A program made the position numbers and the translations under genes. Positions 1-5,395 of a stretch of DNA of 5,395 bases are shown piece after piece. The stretch is from NCBI GenBank assembly GCA_039190385.1, contig JBCCYD010000427.1:1-5395 (forward strand), given 5' to 3'. This stretch comes from Xenococcus sp039190385 (GTDB taxonomy: Bacteria > Cyanobacteriota > Cyanobacteriia > Cyanobacteriales > Xenococcaceae). Positions within the stretch are counted from its first letter, which is position 1; every line of letters starts with the position of its first letter. The notes under the pieces were generated by a model. That model saw only the letters and a list, made by a program, of their open reading frames with translations, made no database searches and was not told the origin of the DNA.

Positions 1-831
1 ATCAGTAAACAAATATTCTGGCAACCCAAAAGTCCCCCAATCACAATGAAGTTGATATTCGACTCCATATTTTTTGGGTAAGATCGCGTGTCGCAAAGCT
101 AAAGCTACTACTTGAGAGCTTGGAGCATCAAACCCTAAATTGACTCCCATGACACAACGAGAATAACTATCAATTACTGTAGTTAACCAAGGACGACCAA
201 TTAATTCTCCATGTCGATCCACCAACAGAATATCTGCACGAGTATGATCACACTGCCAGACTTGATTGCTATGATTGATACCGATATCTTTACCATCACG
301 AGTTTTGACAGATAAAGTTGTGCCTTGCCATCCAGGAGAACGAATACTCTTCTTTTTCTTGTCTTGTATTGGTTTAAGAACTCTTAAGACGGTCTTATAG
401 CTTGGAGGCTTATCGTCTCTGACTTCCATCGCTTTAGCTTGAACTCTCAAAGCAACTTGCTTAGGACTCATTCTCTTACTCCCTTGATTTCCTTGCTTAT
501 AGGTTTTGAGAATAAAATCTTGCCAAAACTGACTAATGCGGTGATTTCCTTTATCGGATCTACTTGTAGAAACTAAAGCAGTTATTCCTTGCTCCTGATA
601 CTTCTTGAATAATCGCTGTACCGAACGCACTGAAATTCCAAGCTTTTTCGCTCCCGATCTCAATCTCTCTCCATAAGTAGCGCGATCGCATGGTTCAAGA
701 AGACTCTGAATTACTTCTAGTCTAATCTTCGCTATACCCTCTAATTCAGAAGTAATTATGTTTTCTTGCTTTGTGTCTGAATCACTTTCTAATTCCTTTG
801 AAATCAGTTCGGGTGTTTTATCATTGTCCAT
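1..831 (-). CDS. tnsB: TnsB-like DDE transposase (partial, N-terminal 277 residues)
   Basis: This is the DDE transposase subunit that binds the transposon ends and joins their 3' ends to target DNA, normally acting with TnsC and TniQ. The frame is open from ATG at 831 to the window edge with no frameshift. An in-frame TAA at 844-846 makes 831 the first possible ATG. Residues about 38-80 (LEVIQSLLEPCDR, then KKLGISVRSVQRLFKKY) form a helix-turn-helix, and a second DNA-binding segment spans about 90-150 (SKRMSPKQVALRV, YKTVLRVL). An integrase-type catalytic core starts near 185. WQCDHT places the first catalytic Asp at D195. The final residue in view, D277 of LFTD, fits the second, and the Glu lies outside. 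Stretches such as IQSLLEPCDR, TVLRVL, SIRSPGW and LGFDAPSS match my memory of ShCAST TnsB. No clear Shine-Dalgarno is visible. Confidence 0.93.
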   Translation of the reverse strand, partial: MDNDKTPELISKELESDSDTKQENIITSELEGIAKIRLEVIQSLLEPCDRATYGERLRSGAKKLGISVRSVQRLFKKYQEQGITALVSTSRSDKGNHRISQFWQDFILKTYKQGNQGSKRMSPKQVALRVQAKAMEVRDDKPPSYKTVLRVLKPIQDKKKKSIRSPGWQGTTLSVKTRDGKDIGINHSNQVWQCDHTRADILLVDRHGELIGRPWLTTVIDSYSRCVMGVNLGFDAPSSQVVALALRHAILPKKYGVEYQLHCDWGTFGLPEYLFTD

Positions 832-867
832 TGAAATAAAAAATTAGCTTTAAAAACACATAATGTT

Positions 868-898
868 ATTCTATCGCAAAACAAAAAAAGCGACACAA
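868..898 (-). promoter_or_regulatory. Possible tnsB promoter overlapping a TnsB-type repeat
   Basis: Reading on the minus strand, TAGAAT (868-873) resembles a -10 box and TTGTGT (893-898) a weak -35 box, with a rather long 19-bp spacer. Transcription would begin near 861, about 30 nt before the tnsB ATG. The -35 box lies inside the innermost left-end repeat (891-908), so bound TnsB could repress its own gene; that is an inference. The -10 is fair and the -35 and spacing are poor. Confidence 0.3.
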
Positions 899-984
899 AT
901 TTTGTCACTTTTCTTTAAATATGAATTTTAAACAAACGACATCTATTTTGTCATTTTGTAAATAAGCGACAGTCAATTTGTCTC
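891..984. repeat. Three internal TnsB-type repeats of the transposon left end
   Basis: Three 18-bp repeats, 891-908, 937-954 and 967-984, begin CGACA on the plus strand and end TTTGTCAC, TTTGTCAT and TTTGTCTC. Each contains GACA, seven bases, TGTC, an imperfect dyad. They match the pattern of the two repeats at the transposon tip, from which they are separated by a 78-bp gap (985-1062). Multiple TnsB-binding repeats of unequal spacing are normal for the left ends of Tn7-like and CAST elements. Binding itself is inferred. Confidence 0.8.
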
Positions 985-1062
985 TTATGCAGTCCACTAT
1001 AATGAGATATGATTTTGGAATCAAATGACTATAATCTAATCGGCACAGGGCTTATAGCTTGA

Positions 1063-1105
1063 CGACAATAATTTGTCTCGATGTCATCTAATGTGTCACT
1101 GTACA
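1063..1105. repeat. Transposon terminus: two tandem TnsB-type repeats and TGTACA end
   Basis: The tip has two abutting repeats: 1063-1079 (GACA, six bases, TGTC) and 1082-1099 (GTCA, seven bases, TGTC). The last six bases, 1100-1105, are TGTACA. Read inward on the minus strand the end is TGTACAGTGACACATTAGAT and continues into GACATCGAGACAAATTATTG. Tn7-like elements start with 5'-TGT, and the TGTACAGTGACA start is that of V-K CAST left ends as I recall them. This fixes the outer boundary at 1105 with good confidence, although the opposite end is not available for comparison. Confidence 0.82.
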
Positions 1106-1110
1106 TATCT
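1106..1110. repeat. Candidate 5-bp target-site duplication (one copy)
   Basis: The five bases just outside the transposon end are TATCT. Tn7-like elements, including V-K CASTs, duplicate 5 bp on insertion, so this would be one copy. The other copy should flank the right end outside the window, so the duplication is predicted, not observed. Confidence 0.4.
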
Positions 1111-1117
1111 AAAAAAG

Positions 1118-1145
1118 GTTTCAGGAATTTGTTCTAAGCTAAAAT
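1118..1145 (+). promoter_or_regulatory. Possible uma2 promoter in the short host flank
   Basis: A -10-like TAAAAT sits at 1140-1145 with a weak -35-like GTTTCA at 1118-1123, 16 bp apart. A start near 1152 would leave a leader of about 19 nt that includes the AGGAA ribosome-binding sequence. An alternative pair, TTGTTC (1129-1134) and TAAGAT (1153-1158), would start at about the start codon and skip the ribosome-binding site. Only 60 bp of host DNA lies between the transposon and the ribosome-binding sequence, so the original promoter may have been split off and this one may be weak. Confidence 0.28.
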
Positions 1146-1170
1146 GAATTGGTAAGATCAGGAAATGCCA

Positions 1171-1770
1171 ATGGTACAAGCTGCGAGAAAATCCCTATCT
1201 TTTACTGAATTTGTCGAGACTAAAGCTGATGGAACGAATTGCGAATTGCACAATGGAGTGATTGTCGAAGTGCAACCCAGGGGAAAACATGAGGAAATAA
1301 TTGGGTTTTTAGCTACAGAATTTACCTTGGAATTTCGTCGCTTGAATTTAGCTTATTTTATCCCCAAGCAAGCATTGGTTAAAGTATCAGATCAAAACAC
1401 TTGTTATTCTCCTGATGTTTTAGTGTTAAATCGCGACAATTTGGTTAATGAATCCCTTTGGGATAAATATTCCACGGTACAAACTAGTGCGACTATTCCT
1501 CTAGTTGTCGAAATAACTAGTACTAATTGGCGAGACGATTATCTAAGTAAAGTGAGAGATTATGAAGAAATCGGGATTGCGGAATATTGGATTGTTGATT
1601 ATTTAGGATTAGGTGGTCGACGCTATATTGGCAATCCGAAACAACCTACAATTTCAATTTATTATTTGGTTGATGGAGAATATCAAGTCACTCAGTTTAA
1701 GCAGGGAGACACTATTATTTCTCCTAGTTTTCCAGATTTGAAGTTAACGGTAGAACAAGTTTTTAATTAG
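1171..1770 (+). CDS. Uma2-family putative PD-(D/E)XK endonuclease
   Basis: This is a 199-residue protein of the Uma2 (DUF820) family, very abundant in cyanobacteria and built on a restriction-endonuclease-like fold; the true substrate is unknown for most members. Visible core, numbered from 1171: E26 in CELHNG, D82 in YSPDVLVL, E114 in PLVVEIT, K127 in YLSKVRDYE, then the typical EYWIVDY strand. The central E-x-K is E-x-T here (E114, T116), as is common in this family, and K127 may supply the missing lysine. Length is normal and the frame intact. I prefer ATG 1171 over ATG 1165 because AGGAA (1160-1164) lies 6 nt before it but directly abuts 1165, and many relatives start MVQ. It is separated from the TIR gene by 131 bp, and nothing links the two functionally. 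Confidence 0.9.
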   Translation: MVQAARKSLSFTEFVETKADGTNCELHNGVIVEVQPRGKHEEIIGFLATEFTLEFRRLNLAYFIPKQALVKVSDQNTCYSPDVLVLNRDNLVNESLWDKYSTVQTSATIPLVVEITSTNWRDDYLSKVRDYEEIGIAEYWIVDYLGLGGRRYIGNPKQPTISIYYLVDGEYQVTQFKQGDTIISPSFPDLKLTVEQVFN

Positions 1771-1850
1771 GTAGTTTTTAACTTGTGCAATCATCGATTT
1801 TCTAAACTTTTAATGGTTGTATATTTTTGTAATACTGATCATGAGTTTCC

Positions 1851-1871
1851 GTATATTTACGTATAATATAC
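1851..1871 (+). promoter_or_regulatory. Promoter -10 box inside an operator-like inverted repeat upstream of the TIR gene
   Basis: A perfect consensus TATAAT occurs at 1862-1867, 35 nt before the GTG start of the TIR-ATPase gene. It is embedded in an inverted repeat whose arms GTATATT (1851-1857) and AATATAC (1865-1871) are separated by 7 bases that include the palindrome TACGTA (1858-1863). No good -35 box is seen at 16-18 bp (1839-1844 reads TCATGA), so an activator or a repressor acting at this palindrome is plausible. A second GTATATTT occurs at 1819-1826, 32 bp away, about three helical turns. Promoter identity is moderately supported; regulator binding is inferred. Confidence 0.45.
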
Positions 1872-1901
1872 ATGGTTAGCCTAAAAGTTACTTGAGCAAT
1901 T

Positions 1902-3440
1902 GTGTCTAAAAAAGTTTTTATTAGCTATCGTACTCAAGAGCCAGATATCAGCCTGGCACAAAAGTTCTACGACCATCTCAAAGCAGCGGAACATAATCCG
2001 TTCATGGCAGCAAAAAGTATTCCCTGGGGTGAAAATTGGGTAGAACGCATCGACCAGGAACTGAAAAGCTGCGATTATTTTCTGCTGCTACTATCAGAAC
2101 AATCAGTTATCAGTGATATGGTGGCAGCGGAATTGCGAACCGCCAAGAAATTGCAGAATGAATTGGGCAAGCCAGTTATTTTACCAATTAGACTCAATTT
2201 ACCTATTGATGATCCCCTTAACTACGAATTGCGAAGTAGTTTGCAAACGATTCAGCAGAAATCTTGGAATTCAACCGCTGACACATCTAAATTATTAGAG
2301 GAAATTTTAGCTGTTATTGAGGGGGAAGTTCAACTAGAACCGGTAGACGATGCCATTGCTCCTGTGGTGAAATCAGTTGCCAAGAATCGCCCGCCTTTGC
2401 CTGTAGCGGATTTGGAACTTCCGGGTGGGACAATGCGATTAGATTCTAAGTTCTATATCAAGCGAGAACCGTGGGATAGTCGTTGTTTGCAAGAAATTGA
2501 GAATCAAGCAGGTTTAGTGAGAATCAAAGCGCCTCGGCAGATGGGGAAAACTTCTTTGTTAGCGAGAATTCGCGATCGCGCTGCTGAGTTAGACTATCGA
2601 ACCGTAACCTGGGATATATTAGAAACTGATGAACAGACTTTTAGTGATTCGACCAGATTTTTAAAGCGATTTTGTGCCTCGATTAGTCGCAAATTGGATA
2701 TTCCACCGCGAAAAGTAACAGAATTTTGGGATGAGGAATTATTTGGCCCCAAAGAAAATTGTAGTGATTATTTTGAAGAGTATATTTTGTCCGCACTCAA
2801 TGTCCCTTTATTTTTAGGTATGGACGAACTTGATCGCCTTTTTCCCTACACAAAAGTCGCTAAAGAATTTCTGACACTGCTGCGTTCTTGGAATGAAAAA
2901 GCCAAGGTTAATAAAACTTGGGCCAAACTACGCATGGCAATTTCCCATTCCACAGAATCCTATGTGGTACTAGATACTAATTCCTCGCCTTTTAACGTTG
3001 GTTTAGCTGTAGAGTTACCAGAGTTTACGCCTGAACAAGTACAGGAGTTGGTAGAGAAGCATGGGCTTAATTGGAATGAAAAAAACGTTACAGCTTTAAT
3101 GACAATTGTGGGAGGACATCCCTATCTGGTTCGTCTGGCGCTCTATCATATTGCGCAACAAGATCTGAGCTTAACAGAGCTTCTAGCGGACGCGCCTACT
3201 GATGGGGGTATTTATGGTGAGCATTTGCGGCGACATCTGTGGAATTTGCAGCAAAATCCCGATTTAGCGATCGCGTTCAAACAGGTCATCAGCTCTGATA
3301 GCCCTATCATCTTAAAGCCGATGCTAGCATTTAAGTTAAATGGGATGGGTTTAGTCAATTTAAAGGGCAATGACGTGGTTCTGCGTCATGAGTCGATGTA
3401 TCGTCCCTATTTTCGATCGCGGTTGCAAGTCAAGTCATGA
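1902..3440 (+). CDS. TIR domain-AAA_35 (STAND-like) ATPase, putative defence/cell-death protein
   Basis: A 512-residue cytoplasmic protein. Residues about 3-140 are a bacterial TIR (TIR_2-type) domain: KVFISYR opens strand A, a BB-loop-like KSIPWGENW follows, and SDMVAAEL places a glutamate (E77) where NAD-cleaving TIR domains have their catalytic residue. After a linker (140-172), residues about 173-505 form an AAA_35-type P-loop module: PGGTMRLDSKFYIKRE entry motif, Walker A RQMGKTSLL (K216, T217; first Gly replaced by A210, as usual in this family), Walker B PLFLGMDELDRL (D308, E309), then GGHPYLVRLALYHIA before a winged-helix-like end. The start must be GTG 1902, because an in-frame TGA at 1893-1895 excludes the upstream ATG at 1872; ribosome-binding sequence is poor. 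TIR-STAND proteins in bacteria sense infection and deplete NAD+. That role is inferred here from architecture. The stop overlaps the next gene's start. Confidence 0.92.
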   Translation: MSKKVFISYRTQEPDISLAQKFYDHLKAAEHNPFMAAKSIPWGENWVERIDQELKSCDYFLLLLSEQSVISDMVAAELRTAKKLQNELGKPVILPIRLNLPIDDPLNYELRSSLQTIQQKSWNSTADTSKLLEEILAVIEGEVQLEPVDDAIAPVVKSVAKNRPPLPVADLELPGGTMRLDSKFYIKREPWDSRCLQEIENQAGLVRIKAPRQMGKTSLLARIRDRAAELDYRTVTWDILETDEQTFSDSTRFLKRFCASISRKLDIPPRKVTEFWDEELFGPKENCSDYFEEYILSALNVPLFLGMDELDRLFPYTKVAKEFLTLLRSWNEKAKVNKTWAKLRMAISHSTESYVVLDTNSSPFNVGLAVELPEFTPEQVQELVEKHGLNWNEKNVTALMTIVGGHPYLVRLALYHIAQQDLSLTELLADAPTDGGIYGEHLRRHLWNLQQNPDLAIAFKQVISSDSPIILKPMLAFKLNGMGLVNLKGNDVVLRHESMYRPYFRSRLQVKS

Positions 3441-5353
3441 ATCAAGCAGTTAGCAAATCATCTTTCTATCGAGTTGGCGGATCTTTACCCCAGGATGTAC
3501 CGTCTTATGTGACACGGGAGAGCGATCGCCAATTATACGAAGCTCTCAAAGCTGGAGAGTTTTGTTATGTGCTCAATTCTCGGCAGATGGGCAAATCCAG
3601 TTTGATGGTGAGAACTTTAAGCAAATTGCAAGCTGATGGTTGGGCGGGAATAACTATCGATTTTTCTGCTAAAGATAGTCAAACTGATAATCCAAATTAT
3701 TGGTACAACGGCATTCTTAATCAACTCAATAATCATTTTGAATTACTGGGGCGCAGAGATTTTCGTAGTTGGCTCAAAGAGCGAGATTTTATTTCTCCTG
3801 TGGAACGATTGGCAGAATTCATCGAGACAGTTTTACTGCCTGGTATTGAGCGCCCAATTATTGTCTTTATTGATGAAATTGATAGTACGCTTAATCTGTC
3901 TTTTACCGATGACTTTTTTGCGCTGATTCGTGCTTGTTACAACAAACGTGCTGAAGATTCTAATTATCAGCGGTTAACCTTTGCCTTGTTTGGTGTAGCC
4001 GCTCCCTCTGATCTGATTAGTGATACCAAGCGAACTCCTTTTAATATTGGCAAAAGCATTGATTTAAAAGGATTTACATCCCAGGAAGCGTGGCCTTTGG
4101 CTCAAGGATTGGCCGTAAAAGCGGAGAATCCCCAAAAAGTTTTACAGGAAATATTGCATTGGACTGGAGGTCAGCCTTTTCTCACTCAGCGTTTGTGTCA
4201 GTTAGTTGTAGATTCTAGTTTTCCGATTACTTCTGGAAGTGAAGCGAGCTTGATTGAAGAGTTAGTAAAATCTCGGGTCATTGAGCATTGGGAATCGCAG
4301 GATCAACAGGAACATCTCAAGACGATTCGTAGACGACTGCTAGATAATGAGCAGAGAGCGGGATATTTACTGGAATTGTATCGGGAAATTCGACAAGCAG
4401 GAGGAATTACGGCTCATAATCGTGCTGAAGAGCGAGAATTGCAACTTACTGGATTGGTTGTTAAGCAAGATGGCAAATTGCAAGTTTACAATCCTATTTA
4501 TGTGGCTATATTTGATGAGAAATGGATTGATGCCGAATTAAACAAGTTGCGTCCTTATGCAGAGAGTTTTCGAGCTTGGATTGCTTCAGGGAAAATAGAT
4601 AATTCTCGTTTATTGCGGGGAGAAGCGTTAATCGAAGCTGAACAATGGGCAGCAGGGAAAAATCCCAGTGCAGAAGATCGAGAATTTTTGGCTGCTAGTC
4701 TTACTCAACTGCGAGAAGAGGAAATTGCAGCAAAGGAAAAGGAAGCAGAATTAGAACGGGAGAAAAAGAAAAGAGAAGCCGCTGAAGAAGCAGAAAGAAT
4801 TCAAGCTGAAGCAAATCAGAAAGCTCAACGTAGGATGCTTGTTGGAAGCGTTGTCTTGAGTATAGCTTTGGTGGGTACAGGTATCTCAACAGTATGGGGT
4901 TCTATGAAATTTCAAGATGCACTCAACGCTCACAATACTCTTGAAGCAGTTAGAGAGTTATCTGTATTAGCAGGTAAGTTGAGAATAAATGGAGAAGTTG
5001 AGGCATCAGATGAAGCATTGAGGAAGGCAGGATTATCAACATTAATTGAAAACCAAGAACTGAAGCAAACTTTTCTTATCGCGGCAGCTGCCGAAGCTTA
5101 TCAGTCTTTTGATGATGAAGAACAAAAAAAAGCTCAAGGTATTCTAAAAAATTTAAAATTAACTTCTCTGAATATTGATAAATCTCAGCTTGACCCAGGA
5201 ATTTTGAATCAAGTTAAGGCCTTTGCTTATTTCCAGGCTGGAAAAGTTAAGGGAGACAACTATTATCAAGATGCTTATGATGCCTTAAAAGCAAGATTTT
5301 TACCCTATTTACATGACGTGAAGTTAAGTTTATACGTTAATAAATATACCTAA
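3437..5353 (+). CDS. AAA_35 ATPase with coiled coil, single membrane helix and unrecognised C-terminal domain
   Basis: A 638-residue protein starting at an ATG inside the ATGA overlap with the TIR gene, which implies translational coupling. Residues about 9-365 are an AAA_35 P-loop module: YRVGGSLPQDVPSYVTR entry motif, Walker A LNSRQMGKSSLM (G52, K53, S54), Walker B PIIVFIDEID (D146, E147), and GGQPFLTQRLCQLV and winged-helix-like segments to about 365. Residues about 424-466 are a Glu/Lys/Ala-rich coiled coil ending in RR. Residues 468-488 form a single hydrophobic membrane helix. The last ~150 residues are helical, Ala/Glu/Lys-rich, possibly TPR-like, and unrecognised. Cyanobacterial relatives often carry WD40 repeats after such a helix; none is present. 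By the positive-inside rule the ATPase is cytoplasmic and the tail periplasmic or lumenal. It is probably a membrane-bound sensor or effector partner of the TIR protein; that role is inferred. Confidence 0.88.
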   Translation: MNQAVSKSSFYRVGGSLPQDVPSYVTRESDRQLYEALKAGEFCYVLNSRQMGKSSLMVRTLSKLQADGWAGITIDFSAKDSQTDNPNYWYNGILNQLNNHFELLGRRDFRSWLKERDFISPVERLAEFIETVLLPGIERPIIVFIDEIDSTLNLSFTDDFFALIRACYNKRAEDSNYQRLTFALFGVAAPSDLISDTKRTPFNIGKSIDLKGFTSQEAWPLAQGLAVKAENPQKVLQEILHWTGGQPFLTQRLCQLVVDSSFPITSGSEASLIEELVKSRVIEHWESQDQQEHLKTIRRRLLDNEQRAGYLLELYREIRQAGGITAHNRAEERELQLTGLVVKQDGKLQVYNPIYVAIFDEKWIDAELNKLRPYAESFRAWIASGKIDNSRLLRGEALIEAEQWAAGKNPSAEDREFLAASLTQLREEEIAAKEKEAELEREKKKREAAEEAERIQAEANQKAQRRMLVGSVVLSIALVGTGISTVWGSMKFQDALNAHNTLEAVRELSVLAGKLRINGEVEASDEALRKAGLSTLIENQELKQTFLIAAAAEAYQSFDDEEQKKAQGILKNLKLTSLNIDKSQLDPGILNQVKAFAYFQAGKVKGDNYYQDAYDALKARFLPYLHDVKLSLYVNKYT

Positions 5354-5361
5354 TTAGGTAT
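5346..5361. repeat. Perfect 16-bp palindrome across the stop codon
   Basis: ATACCTAATTAGGTAT is its own reverse complement and covers the TAA stop (5351-5353) of the membrane ATPase gene. As RNA it could fold as a 6-bp stem with an AAUU loop, but it is AU-rich and not followed by a U tract, so it is a poor intrinsic terminator. It could be a dimeric protein site or chance. Confidence 0.5.
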
Positions 5362-5395
5362 GTTTAAGCGCTATATATCAGAGTTCATCGAAATA

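Larger units (their letters stand above)
1..1105 (-). mobile_element. Left end of a Tn7-like transposon, probably type V-K CAST (partial)
   Basis: This is the end-proximal part of a transposon whose body continues beyond position 1. Seen: a tnsB-like gene reading inward from the end, a gene-free 274-bp left end with five GACA-N6/7-TGTC-type repeats, and a terminus that reads inward on the minus strand TGTACAGTGACA. Known: the ShCAST (Scytonema hofmannii, Cas12k) left end begins with the same 12 bases as I remember it, followed by similar GACA...TGTC repeats, and in these elements tnsB is the first gene inside the left end, followed by tnsC, tniQ, cargo and cas12k. Inferred: this is a V-K CAST or a very close Cas-less relative. 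The deciding genes (cas12k, CRISPR array, tracrRNA) would lie near the other end, outside the window. Confidence 0.85.

Noticed and set aside
978..1003. Outward promoter from the transposon: TTGTCT (978-983) and TATAAT (998-1003)
   Set aside because: The spacing is only 14 bp and the -35-like box is part of a TnsB-type repeat, so the pairing is probably accidental.
1106..1164. tRNA gene or tRNA 3' end as the transposon's homing site
   Set aside because: The segment is AT-rich with no cloverleaf arms, T-loop GTTCRA motif in context or CCA-type end that I could support.
1755..1786. Possible terminator after uma2: 7-bp arms ACAAGTT and AACTTGT around the stop codon
   Set aside because: The loop is 18 nt, the stem is AT-rich and no T tract follows, so it does not look like a working intrinsic terminator.
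1872..1901. Upstream ATG at 1872 as the start of the TIR gene
   Set aside because: It is in frame but runs into TGA at 1893-1895, so translation must start at GTG 1902.
2113..2298. 61-codon open frame on the plus strand inside the TIR gene
   Set aside because: It lies wholly within the TIR-coding region in another frame and has no family resemblance; the TIR frame explains the sequence.
3738..3926. 62-codon open frame inside the second ATPase gene
   Set aside because: An alternative-frame shadow across the Walker B region of a clearly real gene.
4347..4541. 64-codon open frame inside the second ATPase gene
   Set aside because: Out of frame with a strongly supported gene and without its own ribosome-binding sequence or recognisable domain.
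4701..4889. Minus-strand 62-codon frame rich in Leu and Phe, resembling a membrane peptide
   Set aside because: It is the antisense of the Glu/Lys-rich coiled coil and membrane helix; antisense of GAA/GAG/AAG codons gives Leu/Phe automatically.

Overview
The window looks cyanobacterial. Four copies of the octamer GCGATCGC (the HIP1 repeat common in cyanobacterial genomes) lie at 682-689, 2572-2579, 3267-3274 and 3522-3529. The DNA is AT-rich, and the gene families (Uma2-type nuclease, AAA_35-type ATPases, a TnsB close to those of cyanobacterial CRISPR-associated transposons) fit a cyanobacterium, perhaps a filamentous one. No ribosomal marker is present, so genus cannot be given.

Layout. Positions 1-1105 are the left end of a Tn7-like transposon, whose remainder lies beyond position 1. 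It holds the first 277 codons of tnsB on the minus strand (831 down to 1) and a gene-free left end (832-1105). That end carries five short TnsB-type repeats and the terminal TGTACA. Both the TnsB sequence and the terminus resemble type V-K CAST elements (CRISPR-associated transposons using Cas12k). No cas gene or CRISPR array is in view. Host DNA starts at 1106, with a possible 5-bp target duplication at 1106-1110.

The host flank holds a Uma2-family putative PD-(D/E)XK nuclease gene (1171-1770, plus strand), whose start is only about 65 bp from the transposon end. After a 131-bp intergenic region with a promoter and operator-like signal come two genes that overlap by 4 bp (ATGA). The first encodes a TIR domain fused to an AAA_35 STAND-like ATPase (1902-3440). 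The second encodes another AAA_35 ATPase followed by a charged coiled coil, one membrane segment and an unrecognised helical C-terminal domain (3437-5353). The last 42 bases hold a 16-bp palindrome over the stop codon and no certain gene.

How they may work together. The TIR-ATPase and the membrane ATPase are very probably co-translated. They have the makeup of a conflict or suicide system: NTP-driven switch modules, a TIR domain with the conserved glutamate expected of NAD-consuming TIRs, and a membrane-anchored partner. Immune function is inferred from domain architecture only. The transposon end is an independent, later arrival whose insertion point lies at a distance from the uma2 start that would suit RNA-guided insertion by a V-K CAST.
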